Part shown: positions 9,841-19,178 of the stretch, piece after piece | Layout of the letters: every line of letters starts with the position of its first letter | Position numbering within the stretch: position 1 is the first letter of the stretch | DNA from: Lachnospiraceae bacterium | GTDB lineage: Bacteria > Bacillota > Clostridia > Lachnospirales > Lachnospiraceae | DNA length: 64,000 bases | Assembly (NCBI GenBank): GCA_910575155.1 | Contig: CAJTDX010000004.1 | Coordinates: forward strand, 124,001-188,000 | Direction of reading: 5' to 3' | Translations under genes and position numbers: made by a program | Notes under the pieces: generated by a model | Databases searched by the model: none | What the model was told of the DNA's origin: nothing | Seen by the model: the letters and a program-made list of their open reading frames with translations, nothing else

Positions 9841-9977
9841 AAGTATCTCCTTTAAGTTATCATCCGTTTTTATGGTAAAGAATCTCTACTCATTATAATT
9901 CATGTTTACAGGAAAAGCTATGTTTTTGCGGCAATTTTTTCAGCGTCCGTATAAATCTGGAACAATAGTGTTGTCTC

Positions 9978-11330
9978 TTAAAGCACCCGTGAACGGCGCA
10001 CTAACAGCATCAGCAGCGCGCCTGCCGCCATAACGATCTGACTTAGCAGCGCGCCCCATAGATAGCCTTTGATGCCGGCAAGGGGGATGACAAACAGCAC
10101 AAAGGCAATGCGGATTGCCAGGCCCAGTATGTTTAGGAAGAAAGTATGGGTGGTTTTGCCAAGCCCGTTTAAGATGCTGTGCAGTGTGGTGGACAGATAC
10201 AGGAAGGGACAGATCCAGCCTAAAGTGACGATAAAGGTTCCGGCAAGCGAATTGGAAAACAGAAATTCTCCCATCCATCTGCCGCAGATCAGAAACAGCA
10301 GCGTACAGAGGAACCCCAGAAGAAGGCTGTAGAAGCAGGTTTTCTTTACTGCATTGATGATATATCTGTGTTCCTTTTTTTCCTGTGCTTCTGCGATGAC
10401 GGGAAGCAGCATTACAGAGACAGAGTTGGTCAGTACCGAGGGAAACAGCACCATAGGAAGCGCCATTCCGGTAAGCGTGCCATAGACGCTTAAGGCTTCC
10501 GTATTGGAATAACCGTAGATTCTGAGCTGTCCGGGAAGCATGACGGCTTCCATGCTTTGCAGGATATTTACCAGGATGCGGTTTGCGCTTAAAGGCAGAG
10601 ACATGAACAGGATCTGCCCCAGGGCATGCACGCGGCTGCCCTGGCTTTTTCTATGCCGCAGGAAGCTTACAGAGAAGAGAACGGCGGCAAATTCTCCAAC
10701 AACCATACCCCATACGACAAGGTTCAGAGAGATGGCGTTGTGTTTTTCCATGGAAATCTGAAAGAACAGCCAGACGCTTAAAACGCGTGCAAGCTGTTCC
10801 AGTAATTGGGAGACAGCAGGAACGAAGGTTTTTTTCAGACCGTAAAAATATCCGTTTATGCAGGAGTGGATGGCTCCAAAAGGTATGGTGAAGGCGATAA
10901 TCTCCAGCAGCGGGGCGCATCGCGGTTCTTCCAGAAAGTGTACCGCCAGGTAAGGGGCGGACTGGTACAGGAAAACGGTACATAGAAAAGCCAGAGACAG
11001 CGAGAGCATGAGTCCGGCTCCAAGATAGCAGCTCTCGTTGCAGTGCATATGAGTTCTTCTGCCGGAAGGGGCAGACGCTTTCTGGGAAGTATTGACTGCC
11101 GCCTGCGCCACAAACCTGGAGATTGCAGTCTGTATGGCGGAGGAGGTCAGGGAAATGGTGAGAATGTGTATAGGAATGGTGAGCTGGTAAATTCCCATTC
11201 CCTCGGCACCAATTGTCTGAGAGAGGAATATTCTAAAGAAAAAGCCGATAACCCGGGAAAGAATTCCTGCCAGCGTCAGAAGCAGCGTGCCTGTAATCAA
11301 AGGGTGGTTGCGCAGTGAATCAGATGTCAT
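9978..11330 (-). CDS. SpoVB-like polysaccharide/lipid flippase (MOP superfamily)
   Basis: A 450-residue membrane protein with about 14 hydrophobic segments, starting with LITGTLLLTLAGILSRVIGF, the typical start of the SpoVB/MurJ-like branch of the MATE/MOP superfamily. It keeps the first-helix pattern GxLSRxxGFFFR and EGMGIYQL. Such proteins flip lipid-linked sugars and in spore formers contribute to cortex synthesis; paralogues are common, so a direct spoVB assignment is not safe. It is divergent from the rrf2-isc operon across a 100-200 bp regulatory region. Confidence 0.85.
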   Translation of the reverse strand: MTSDSLRNHPLITGTLLLTLAGILSRVIGFFFRIFLSQTIGAEGMGIYQLTIPIHILTISLTSSAIQTAISRFVAQAAVNTSQKASAPSGRRTHMHCNESCYLGAGLMLSLSLAFLCTVFLYQSAPYLAVHFLEEPRCAPLLEIIAFTIPFGAIHSCINGYFYGLKKTFVPAVSQLLEQLARVLSVWLFFQISMEKHNAISLNLVVWGMVVGEFAAVLFSVSFLRHRKSQGSRVHALGQILFMSLPLSANRILVNILQSMEAVMLPGQLRIYGYSNTEALSVYGTLTGMALPMVLFPSVLTNSVSVMLLPVIAEAQEKKEHRYIINAVKKTCFYSLLLGFLCTLLFLICGRWMGEFLFSNSLAGTFIVTLGWICPFLYLSTTLHSILNGLGKTTHTFFLNILGLAIRIAFVLFVIPLAGIKGYLWGALLSQIVMAAGALLMLLVRRSRVL

Positions 11331-11405
11331 AAAATCTCCGAATTGTCATGAAAAGTTATTTTTATTTTATGCGTGAAAAAATGCATCATGCATAGAAAAA
11401 GGAAC

Positions 11406-11434
11406 TTGACAGCAGAATAAAACCATGATACTAT
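11406..11434 (+). promoter_or_regulatory. SigA promoter of the rrf2-isc operon
   Basis: A perfect TTGACA (11406-11411) is followed by 17 bp and TACTAT (11429-11434), with an extended TG one base upstream of the -10. It lies about 90 bp before the Rrf2 start. Confidence 0.75.
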
Positions 11435-11446
11435 GCGAATGTAATA

Positions 11447-11471
11447 AATCCCGACTAAAACACTCGGAATT
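11447..11471 (+). promoter_or_regulatory. Candidate Rrf2/IscR operator palindrome
   Basis: An inverted repeat AATCCCGA - 9 bp - TCGGAATT with 7 of 8 positions complementary sits just downstream of the promoter, where binding would block initiation or escape. Rrf2 proteins bind such dyads as dimers and often repress their own operon. Assignment as the operator is inferred from position and symmetry. Confidence 0.6.
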
Positions 11472-11526
11472 TAAAAGGAATAGAAGAGCATTCATTCTGT
11501 ACAGAAACAAGATAGAAGGTGAAACG

Positions 11527-11964
11527 TTGAAATTATCTACAAAAGGAAGGTATGGTCTGAGAGCTTTTATTGATCTTGCAGTCTGTGGAGAGAGCCAGCC
11601 GGTGCCTCTGGCGAGTATCGCGCAGCGTCAGGAGATCTCCGTCAGTTATCTGGAACAGCTTATGGCAAAGCTTAAGAAGGCGGGACTGGTAAAGAGCGTC
11701 CGCGGCGTGAACGGCGGTTATTGTATGGCAAAACCGGCGTCTGAAGTTTCTGTGGGGGATGTATTGAGGGCGTTGGAAGGGGAGCTGATCCCTGTGGAAT
11801 GCGCGGGAATTGACAACAGCGGGTCGGCGCATTGCAACGGTTCTTCTCAGTGTGTCAGTAAGATTGTCTGGAAGCGGATTAACGACAGCATCAATGACAC
11901 GGTGGACAGCATTAAGATCGGTGAGCTGGTAGAGGAGAGCAGAGGTGCGAAAAATAACATATAG
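11527..11964 (+). CDS. Rrf2 family transcriptional regulator (IscR-like)
   Basis: A 145-residue winged-helix regulator that probably controls iron-sulfur cluster or cysteine metabolism genes. It begins KLSTKGRYGLRAFIDLA, the standard Rrf2 start, and contains the recognition-helix region ISVSYLEQLMAKLKKAGLVKSVRG. Three cysteines (CAGID, HCNG, CVSK, about residues 97-115) are placed like the Fe-S ligands of IscR. I chose the TTG at 11527, which has AGAAGGTG 6-8 bp upstream; a reading frame extends further upstream but crosses the promoter and operator. iscS follows in 11 bp, so this is the first gene of the isc-mnmA operon. Confidence 0.9.
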   Translation: MKLSTKGRYGLRAFIDLAVCGESQPVPLASIAQRQEISVSYLEQLMAKLKKAGLVKSVRGVNGGYCMAKPASEVSVGDVLRALEGELIPVECAGIDNSGSAHCNGSSQCVSKIVWKRINDSINDTVDSIKIGELVEESRGAKNNI

Positions 11965-11975
11965 AGGTGAAAATT

Positions 11976-13157
11976 ATGAAGAAAATGATATATCTGGATA
12001 ATGCAGCGACAACCCGGACGGCGCCGGAAGTTGTGGAGGCGATGCTTCCGTATTTCAGCGAATTTTACGGAAATGCGTCTACCGTGTACGAATTTGGCGG
12101 AAAGAGCAAGGAAGCAATTTCGAAGGCCAGAGAGATTATCGCGGGCGGCATCGGAGCCAGAGAAAACGAAATTTATTTTACTGCCGGGGGAAGCGAATCG
12201 GATAACTGGGCATTAAAGGCCGCGGCAGAAGCTTATAAAAGCAAGGGAAAACACATTATCACCAGTAAGATTGAACATCATGCCATTTTGCATACCTGCC
12301 AGTGGCTGGAGCAGAACGGATATGAGGTAACGTATCTGGATGTGGATGAGTTTGGCGTTGTGAAATTAGATGAACTGAAAAAAGCGATCCGCACAGATAC
12401 GATTCTTATTTCCATTATGTTTGCCAACAATGAGATTGGAACCATTGAGCCGGTGGCTGAGATTGGAACGATTGCCAGAGAACATGGGGTGCTGTTTCAT
12501 ACGGACGCCGTTCAGGCGTTTGGACAGGTGCCAATCAACGTGGACGAATTAAATATTGATATGTTAAGCAGCAGCGGCCACAAGTTAAACGGTCCCAAGG
12601 GAATCGGATTTCTTTATATCCGCAAAGGCGTAAAAATCCGTTCGTTCCTGCATGGAGGCGCACAGGAGCGGAAACGCCGGGCAGGGACTGAGAATGTGCC
12701 GGGGATTGTCGGCTTTGGAAAAGCAGTGGAGATGGCGCTGGCGACGATGAAAGAGCGTACCGACAAAGAGCGTCAGCTCAGGGATTATCTTATGGAGCGG
12801 GTCCTGAAAGAAATTCCGTTTACCAGGGTAAACGGCGACAGGACGAACCGTCTGCCCAATAATGTGAATCTCTGTTTTCAGTTTGTGGAGGGAGAATCTC
12901 TGCTGATTATGCTGGATATGAAAGGGATCTGCGGTTCTTCAGGTTCGGCGTGTACCTCAGGCTCTCTGGATCCGTCCCATGTGCTTCTTGCCATTGGCCT
13001 TCCCCATGAGATCGCGCACGGTTCCCTGCGTCTGACACTGGGAAGCGATACTACCAGAGAAGATCTTGATTATACGGTGGACGCCATGAAAGAAATCATT
13101 TCCCAGCTTCGGGAAATGTCTCCATTGTATGAAGATTATATGAAGAAAAACAGATAA
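11976..13157 (+). CDS. Cysteine desulfurase (IscS/NifS family)
   Basis: PLP enzyme that removes sulfur from cysteine and passes the persulfide to IscU and MnmA. The 393 residues show the PLP lysine in SSSGHKLNGPKG (about residue 205), upstream AGGSESDNWAL and HHAIL pocket residues, and the active-site cysteine in the mobile loop GSSGSACTSG near 325. I start at ATG 11976, which has AGAGGTGA six bases upstream; the GTG at 11967 lies within that ribosome binding site. Neighbours (Rrf2 regulator, NifU scaffold, MnmA) show a role in both Fe-S assembly and tRNA thiolation. Confidence 0.95.
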   Translation: MKKMIYLDNAATTRTAPEVVEAMLPYFSEFYGNASTVYEFGGKSKEAISKAREIIAGGIGARENEIYFTAGGSESDNWALKAAAEAYKSKGKHIITSKIEHHAILHTCQWLEQNGYEVTYLDVDEFGVVKLDELKKAIRTDTILISIMFANNEIGTIEPVAEIGTIAREHGVLFHTDAVQAFGQVPINVDELNIDMLSSSGHKLNGPKGIGFLYIRKGVKIRSFLHGGAQERKRRAGTENVPGIVGFGKAVEMALATMKERTDKERQLRDYLMERVLKEIPFTRVNGDRTNRLPNNVNLCFQFVEGESLLIMLDMKGICGSSGSACTSGSLDPSHVLLAIGLPHEIAHGSLRLTLGSDTTREDLDYTVDAMKEIISQLREMSPLYEDYMKKNR

Positions 13158-13227
13158 CGATACACCGGCAGTCTGGCTGATTTTGCTTTTGGGCAGGCTG
13201 TAATACGAAAAATCTGGAGGAAAACAA

Positions 13228-13665
13228 ATGTATAGTGAAAAGGTAATGGACCATTTTAAAAATCCGAGAAATGTAGGAGAAATAGAAAACGCCAGCGGCG
13301 TTGGCACGGTAGGAAATGCAAAATGCGGCGATATTATGCGTATTTTTCTGGATATTGATGACGATGGAATTATTCAGGACGTCAAATTTAAGACCTTTGG
13401 CTGCGGGGCTGCCGTAGCTACAAGTTCCATGGCGACAGAGCTTGTAAAAGGAAAGACGGTGCAGGAGGCGTTGCAGGTCACGAATAAGGCCGTTATGGAA
13501 GCGTTAGACGGACTTCCCCCGGTGAAAGTGCATTGTTCCCTGCTTGCCGAGGAGGCAATCCATGCGGCTCTTTGGGATTATGCGGAAAAGAACGGGCTTA
13601 CGATTGAAGGATTGGAAAAGCCCAAAGATGACATCAGCGAGGAAGAGGAAGAAGAGGATTATTAA
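13228..13665 (+). CDS. Fe-S cluster assembly scaffold protein NifU/IscU
   Basis: A 145-residue U-type scaffold on which iron-sulfur clusters are built before transfer to apoproteins. It opens MYSEKVMDHFKNPRNVG and keeps the three ligand cysteines in GNAKCGDIM, TFGCGAAVA and KVHCSLLAEEA. The C-terminal tail is very acidic (ISEEEEEEDY), a common feature of clostridial NifU-like scaffolds. The ATG follows TCTGGAGGAAAAC. It lies between iscS and mnmA and is part of the same operon. Confidence 0.94.
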   Translation: MYSEKVMDHFKNPRNVGEIENASGVGTVGNAKCGDIMRIFLDIDDDGIIQDVKFKTFGCGAAVATSSMATELVKGKTVQEALQVTNKAVMEALDGLPPVKVHCSLLAEEAIHAALWDYAEKNGLTIEGLEKPKDDISEEEEEEDY

Positions 13666-13718
13666 AATCTGGAAACGGCTGATATCGCGCGGCAGCTTTC
13701 AGATCACAGGGACAATTT

Positions 13719-14795
13719 ATGAAAAAGAAAAAAGTTGTAGTGGGAATGTCCGGCGGCGTGGATTCTTCCGTGGCGGCGTGGCTTTTAAAAGAGCAGGGCT
13801 ACGAGGTAATCGGCGTTACCATGCAGATCTGGCAGGAAGAAGCGCAGCCGCGGGAGGAAGACGGCGGCTGCTGCGGACTGTCGGCGGTGGAAGATGCCAG
13901 GCGGGTGGCGTATATGCTGGATATTCCTTATTATGTGATGAATTTCAGGAAAGAATTTAAGAAACATGTCATGGATTATTTTGTGGCGGAATATTTGCGG
14001 GGACGCACGCCCAATCCCTGTATTGCCTGCAACCGTTATGTGAAATGGGAATCTCTGTTAAAGAGAAGTATGGACATCGGAGCGGATTATATCGCTACCG
14101 GGCATTACGCAAGGATTGTCCGTCTTGCGAATGGCAGATATACGCTGCGCTGCTCTAAGACAGCAGCCAAAGACCAGACATATGCTCTGTATAATCTGAC
14201 CCAGGAACAGCTCGCCCATACGCTGATGCCGGCAGGAGATTATACCAAAGACGAAATCCGCGCCATAGCTCAGAACATAGGTCTGCGCACGGCAAATAAA
14301 CCGGACAGTCAGGAAATCTGTTTTATACCGGATCATAATTATGCGGGCTTTATTGACCGGGAAACCGGAAATCAGGCGCCTCCCGAGGGGAATTTTGTAA
14401 CCAGGGACGGCAGGATTCTGGGACGCCATAAGGGAATCACCCATTATACCATCGGGCAGCGCAAGGGACTGGGAATTGCGCTGGGAACGCCTGTATTTGT
14501 TACGGAGATTCGCCCGCACACAAATGAAGTGGTGCTGGGCGGCAATGAGGAAGTATTTGGAAACAGTGTCTGCGCAGACCAGCTGAATTTTATGTCAGTC
14601 CCCGATCTGGAAGGTGAGATGGAAGTGACGGCAAAGATCCGCTACAGCCATAAAGGAGCACCCTGTACGATCCGCAAGGTGGAGCGTGATAAGGCGCTCT
14701 GCGAATTTACGGAGCCTGTGCGGGCCATTACCCCGGGACAGGCGGTGGTTTTTTATCAGGGAGATCTGGTAGTAGGAGGCGGCTGTATACTATAA
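13719..14795 (+). CDS. mnmA: tRNA 2-thiouridine(34) synthase MnmA
   Basis: ATP-dependent thiouridylase that makes 2-thiouridine at the wobble position of tRNA Lys, Glu and Gln using sulfur from the desulfurase encoded upstream. The 358 residues have the PP-loop GMSGGVDSS at about 8-16, the first catalytic cysteine in [12 protein letters not shown] and the second in SQEICFIPD. The ATG has a weak ribosome binding site (ACAGGGACAATTT). Clustering with iscS and iscU is typical of Clostridia. Confidence 0.95.
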   Translation: MKKKKVVVGMSGGVDSSVAAWLLKEQGYEVIGVTMQIWQEEAQPREEDGGCCGLSAVEDARRVAYMLDIPYYVMNFRKEFKKHVMDYFVAEYLRGRTPNPCIACNRYVKWESLLKRSMDIGADYIATGHYARIVRLANGRYTLRCSKTAAKDQTYALYNLTQEQLAHTLMPAGDYTKDEIRAIAQNIGLRTANKPDSQEICFIPDHNYAGFIDRETGNQAPPEGNFVTRDGRILGRHKGITHYTIGQRKGLGIALGTPVFVTEIRPHTNEVVLGGNEEVFGNSVCADQLNFMSVPDLEGEMEVTAKIRYSHKGAPCTIRKVERDKALCEFTEPVRAITPGQAVVFYQGDLVVGGGCIL

Positions 14796-14819
14796 GCAGA
14801 AACTAAGGAGGAAGCTTTT

Positions 14820-16115
14820 GTGAAAGAGATGGGAAAGAGAAAAAAAATGATGCAGACGGCCTTTGCTGTGCTGGCGTTTTTATTGTTCCTGGATGGATTT
14901 GTTTCGACTATGATACTGCAGATTGTGGCAAATGATAAAATGTCTGCTATGAGTGGAACAGTGAGTCTGATTGGTACGCTGCTGGCGGTGCTGGCAGCGA
15001 TGTTTTTCATGGTGAAGCGGATGGCGGATCAGATTCAGGGTTTTGTAGAAGAACTCGATGAGGTTACAGAGGGAAAACTTGCCGGAAAAGAGGGCAAATT
15101 GGCGGAGCAGGGAAATGAGCTGGAGGAAATTGTGCGTTCCATGAATGGTATGACGGAAAACTTCAGTCAGATTATTACAGGGGTGAAATCAGCTACAGCA
15201 TCTTTGCGGGACGTGTCAGAGGATTTCACGCAGTCTTTCCAGGAGATGACAGCTTCCATGGAGCAGATCAGCAGCGAGGTGACTGCCATCAGCGAGAACA
15301 CCATTTCCCAGTCAGAGCAGACAAATGAGATCCGTTCCGGCATTATGGAATTGAACGAGGCGGTTGAAGGGATTGCGGAATATGTGGAGACGCTGCTGGG
15401 CAGTACGGAGAAGATGAAAGAGTGCAGTCAGACCGCGGGCAGGCTTATGGAAGAACTGGAACATATAGACGAGGCCGCCAGCAGTATGCTTGCAAAGAAG
15501 CGCAGCCGCACAGATGCAGTTTATTATTTTGCAGAACGCAGCCAGATGGTTGCGGAGATTGTGTCAGGAATTTGCGGTCAGACAAATCTGCTTGCTCTGA
15601 ATGCAAGTATTGAAGCGGCGAAGGCAGGCGAGGCTGGGAAAGGATTTGCCTTGGTGGCAGAGGAGATTCAGGCTTTTGCAGATCAGTCCAGGAAATCGTT
15701 AGATCAGATCAATGCTATCGTCAATGAGCTGACAGACAGTTCGAACGACAATGTGGATACGACTCAAAAAATAACAGCGTTTTTTGAACAGCAGACAGAG
15801 AAAATTTCACAGGCAAAAGATATCTTTACATCTTTGAATCAGGAAATGGATCAGGTGAGCAGCGCAGTTCATAAAATTGCAGATCAGTCGGCGGAATGGA
15901 AGAAATCGAAGGAAGCTATTGACGACGGCATGGCGTCGCTGTCACGGGCGGCGGAAGAAAATACGGCAAGCGCCAGGGAAACCCTTCATGCCATGGACGC
16001 GTTCGGAGCGATGGTAGGAGACTGCAAAGAAACGACAGACCAGGTTAAGACCGTATCAAAAGAGCTGATTGACCATATCGGCAAGTTTAAAATTACAGAT
16101 TTCCGGGAAAGATGA
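14820..16115 (+). CDS. Methyl-accepting chemotaxis protein without an extracellular sensor domain
   Basis: A 431-residue chemoreceptor-like protein. Two hydrophobic helices (about 14-36 and 46-65) are separated by only about ten residues, so there is no room for a periplasmic ligand domain. A short HAMP-like linker follows, then a long coiled coil with the hairpin tip around [21 protein letters not shown] and [15 protein letters not shown]. It probably senses a cytoplasmic or membrane signal and relays it to CheA. The start is GTG at 14820 behind AAGGAGGAAGC. No chemotaxis kinase genes are nearby. A long-loop terminator follows. Confidence 0.9.
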   Translation: MKEMGKRKKMMQTAFAVLAFLLFLDGFVSTMILQIVANDKMSAMSGTVSLIGTLLAVLAAMFFMVKRMADQIQGFVEELDEVTEGKLAGKEGKLAEQGNELEEIVRSMNGMTENFSQIITGVKSATASLRDVSEDFTQSFQEMTASMEQISSEVTAISENTISQSEQTNEIRSGIMELNEAVEGIAEYVETLLGSTEKMKECSQTAGRLMEELEHIDEAASSMLAKKRSRTDAVYYFAERSQMVAEIVSGICGQTNLLALNASIEAAKAGEAGKGFALVAEEIQAFADQSRKSLDQINAIVNELTDSSNDNVDTTQKITAFFEQQTEKISQAKDIFTSLNQEMDQVSSAVHKIADQSAEWKKSKEAIDDGMASLSRAAEENTASARETLHAMDAFGAMVGDCKETTDQVKTVSKELIDHIGKFKITDFRER

Positions 16116-16148
16116 AGGAGCATTTAGAAGATACAGTAAAAATAATGT

Positions 16149-16218
16149 AAAAATCAGCAGGAGGATTTCTATTTAAAAGGATGTATGCTTTTGGATGGAA
16201 GGTTCTGCTGATTTTTTT
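16149..16218 (+). terminator. Intrinsic terminator after the chemoreceptor gene
   Basis: AAATCAGCAG pairs with CTGCTGATTT across a 45-nt loop and is followed by a run of T residues. The stem is stable, though the loop is long. Confidence 0.65.
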
Positions 16219-16292
16219 GTATATCATGCAACATTTGGGAACAAACAGGACTCTTAATAGATGAAATGCATTTCAAGGGAGGTTGAGGACAT

Positions 16293-16769
16293 ATGGAAGA
16301 ATTTATGCGGTATTATGAGAAGGTCTACCCGCAGATGTACCGAACCGCTTTATACTATATGAGAAACTGCCAGGAAGCGGAAGATGCAGTGCAGGATGCG
16401 GCGTTGACAGCGTATGAGAAGTTTTATCAGCTTAAAGACAGGGAAAAGTTTGCTCCCTGGATTATGCAGATTTTGGTGAATCGGTGCCGGAGAAGAATGA
16501 AAGACTGGTTTCGCAGAGAAGAGGATATTCAGAATATTTCTGTATCCGCAGAACGCGCATTGTCCCGGGAAACAGATTTTGCAATGGCAGCGGCAGTGAA
16601 GCAGGTGTTTTGGGAACTGAAAGAGGAGGAGCGCCTGATTGTGGCGTTATCAGTATTTGGCGGTTATACCAGTCAGGAAATTGCCGGGATTATGAAACAA
16701 AATCATAGTACAGTCCGTTCCAGGTATCGGAGGGCGCTTCAAAAAATGAAAAAGAGGTTGGAGGTGTGA
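16293..16769 (+). CDS. ECF-type RNA polymerase sigma factor
   Basis: A 158-residue sigma-70 family protein with region 2 (about 8-75, including AEDAVQDAALTAYEKFYQL) and region 4 (about 105-155, with LIVALSVFGGYTSQEIAGIM and TVRSRYRRALQKMKKRL) but no region 1 or 3, the layout of extracytoplasmic-function factors. It overlaps the next gene, a membrane-anchored beta-propeller protein, in a TGATG arrangement; that partner is the likely anti-sigma factor. AACATTT upstream at about 16224 resembles an ECF -35 but I could not define a -10 with confidence. Confidence 0.88.
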   Translation: MEEFMRYYEKVYPQMYRTALYYMRNCQEAEDAVQDAALTAYEKFYQLKDREKFAPWIMQILVNRCRRRMKDWFRREEDIQNISVSAERALSRETDFAMAAAVKQVFWELKEEERLIVALSVFGGYTSQEIAGIMKQNHSTVRSRYRRALQKMKKRLEV

Positions 16770-16771
16770 TG

Positions 16772-19087
16772 ATGCGTAAGCGTGATATGGAAAAGAAATG
16801 GGAAGAAACGGATATCAGAAATGTTCTGGAGCAAGGCGCGAAAGATCAGGAGATCCCCCGGAGCCTTCTGCCGGAGCAGATGGAGAAATGGCTCAGACAG
16901 CAAACTTCCGGCGAGTCCGAAAGAAAAGAGACCCTGGGAGGAGAACCAAAGGAGAATCAGAAGAGTCCGAAGAGAAATAAATATTTAGGCTGGTGGTGCG
17001 GCTCCTTTGCGGCTGCAGCATGTATGGCGTTTGTACTGTTTGCGGTGGGAAGGAATGTGGACTGGAAGCCTGAGGTTGCAAAAGACAGATCCTGCGCCCC
17101 GGAAGAAATGAGCGAGACAGTGAATGAAAGCGCAAAATCTGCGGGAGAGGGAACCACTTACGAGAAATTGTACCAGGCTTTTGATCAGACATGGACGGAG
17201 CAGGAACAGCTCTATCGGGAGGAAAGGGAGTATGCAGAAACTGAGGATATCAAGGATGAGGCTGTAGATGACGCCGCTGCAGACGATGCTGCTGCGGATG
17301 CCGGTTCATCCGGGGAGGCAGGAATGATTACAGAATCTGTGGAGGATACGTCAGATGCTTCTGCAGATATGGCTGAGAGCAGCGAAACCGCTAAGGAAGA
17401 TTATGGTAAGACCAATCAGCAGGAAGAAGAGGTGGAAGAAGCCGATATTCTTAAAAATGACGGTCGGTATTTATACCAGGCAGTTATGCAGCAGGGGGAT
17501 GGAAGTTATACGGTAAGAATTGCCGACACCAAAGACGGGTTGGCAGAGACGGCGCGCGTCGGCCGCTTCGAGATGATTCAGGATATTTATGTGTGGAACG
17601 ATAAACTTGTGGTTTTGGAGCCGGGATGGGCAGAAAATGCCAGTGAAACAGATACAGAGCGTCCGCAGCGGACACAGTATTCCGATGAAGAAGATGGCGG
17701 AGGGTTTGTACAGCTGTTAAAAGACGGTTTACAGGGGATTTTTGCTAAGATGAGCAGTACGGATACAGACATTGCGGAAATGGATGATATGGTTTCCGGA
17801 TCTGCATACTGCCGGATTCATATTTATGATATCTCCAGTAGGAATGACCCCAGGGAGTATCACACGTTTACCATAAAAGGAAGTTATATGGATTCCCGTA
17901 TATCAGACGGATACTTGTATTTCTTTTCTTCCTGTGATACCAGCAGGCCGGCGAAGGCGGAAAATCTCAGTTCTTATGTGCCTGTGCTGGATGGAAAGCC
18001 TATGGCGGAAGAGCAGATTATGCTTCCGGAGAATACAGACGCCGCTTCTTATCTGGTGATGGCGTCCGTAAATATGGAGCAGCCGGATACATTTGCGGAC
18101 ACGAAGGCATTGGTAACATCGGCAGATAAATTTTATGTAAGTAAGAACAATATCTATGTGGCGGACAGCCAATATACTTCTTACAATAAAGTGGGCAAGA
18201 CGACAGACAGTACGAGACTGTTCCGCTATTCCTATAAGGATGGAATGATGAACAAGGCGGCGGAGGGAACGGTGAAAGGGACTTTGCGCGATGATATGGC
18301 GATGAATGAATACCAGGATTACCTGCGCCTGGTTACTACGGTAGAGAATAATAATATTAAGGAAATCGTGGACGATGTCAGCGGAGAGGTTATCGGTTAT
18401 GACAGCACAGAATCTGAAACCACAAACAGTTTGTATGTGCTGGACCAGGACCTGCAGACGGCAGGTAAAATTGAAAATCTTGCCAGAGATGAGCGGATAT
18501 ATTCTGCGAGGTTTATGGGGGATGCAGGCTATTTCGTTACATTCCGGGAGACAGATCCTTTGTTTTCGGTTGATTTGTCCAATCCGGAGCAGCCAAAGAT
18601 TTTAGGAGAGCTTAAGATCAGCGGCTTTTCAGAATATCTTCATTTTTATTCAGAAAATATGCTTTTGGGCATCGGTATGGAAGCGGATGAGCGTACAGGA
18701 GAGACGCAGGGAATAAAACTTTCCATGTTTGATATCTCCAATCCTGCGGATGTAAAGGAGCAGTCAAAGCTGAATCTGTCAGAATATGATTATTCGGATG
18801 CGTTGTATAATTATAAAGCAGTGCTTATTGACACCGATCAGAATCTTTTTGGATTTTCAGCCGAGGGTTATGGGGAAGATGGCAATGATCGCGCATATTT
18901 GCTATTTTCTTATGAAAATGGAGAGTTCCGGCAGCTTATGAAAGTTGACTGCAGCGACGATAAACGCTGGAGCTGGACGATTCGCGGAACTTATATAAAA
19001 GACAGGTTTTTCCTGTTGGGAGATAATGGCCGCATTGAGGAATACAGCTTAAAAGATTATAGTCGCACCAGGGAACTGGAGCCATAG
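16772..19087 (+). CDS. Membrane-anchored beta-propeller domain protein, probable anti-sigma partner
   Basis: About 771 residues. A basic N-terminal cytosolic segment (about 1-70) leads to one transmembrane helix (WWCGSFAAAACMAFVLF), then an acidic, Ala/Asp/Glu-rich spacer (about 140-210) and a large extracytoplasmic domain with repeated blade motifs such as VYVADSQYTSYN, MFDISNPADVKEQS and FSVDLSNPEQPKILG, matching the bacterial beta-propeller family PF09826. The topology and the overlap with the ECF sigma gene suggest that the N-terminus holds the sigma factor while the outer propeller senses a signal. That role is inferred. Possible starts are GTG 16766, ATG 16769 and ATG 16772; GGAGGTG spacing favours 16772. 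Confidence 0.85.
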   Translation: MRKRDMEKKWEETDIRNVLEQGAKDQEIPRSLLPEQMEKWLRQQTSGESERKETLGGEPKENQKSPKRNKYLGWWCGSFAAAACMAFVLFAVGRNVDWKPEVAKDRSCAPEEMSETVNESAKSAGEGTTYEKLYQAFDQTWTEQEQLYREEREYAETEDIKDEAVDDAAADDAAADAGSSGEAGMITESVEDTSDASADMAESSETAKEDYGKTNQQEEEVEEADILKNDGRYLYQAVMQQGDGSYTVRIADTKDGLAETARVGRFEMIQDIYVWNDKLVVLEPGWAENASETDTERPQRTQYSDEEDGGGFVQLLKDGLQGIFAKMSSTDTDIAEMDDMVSGSAYCRIHIYDISSRNDPREYHTFTIKGSYMDSRISDGYLYFFSSCDTSRPAKAENLSSYVPVLDGKPMAEEQIMLPENTDAASYLVMASVNMEQPDTFADTKALVTSADKFYVSKNNIYVADSQYTSYNKVGKTTDSTRLFRYSYKDGMMNKAAEGTVKGTLRDDMAMNEYQDYLRLVTTVENNNIKEIVDDVSGEVIGYDSTESETTNSLYVLDQDLQTAGKIENLARDERIYSARFMGDAGYFVTFRETDPLFSVDLSNPEQPKILGELKISGFSEYLHFYSENMLLGIGMEADERTGETQGIKLSMFDISNPADVKEQSKLNLSEYDYSDALYNYKAVLIDTDQNLFGFSAEGYGEDGNDRAYLLFSYENGEFRQLMKVDCSDDKRWSWTIRGTYIKDRFFLLGDNGRIEEYSLKDYSRTRELEP

Positions 19088-19126
19088 ATTTAATGGTGTT
19101 CTAGTACATCGTTGCGCAAATAAAGA

Positions 19127-19174
19127 AACACCTCTATAGGAATCTGCCGTATAGTTTCTATAGGGGTGTTTTTT
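19127..19174 (+). terminator. Strong intrinsic terminator after the beta-propeller gene
   Basis: AACACCTCTATAG pairs with CTATAGGGGTGTT and is followed directly by six T residues. Confidence 0.85.
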
Positions 19175-19178
19175 CATT

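Noticed and set aside
11425-11526. Upstream extension of the Rrf2 reading frame
   Set aside because: It would start inside the promoter and run through the palindromic operator, and it adds residues absent from Rrf2 proteins; the TTG at 11527 has its own ribosome binding site.
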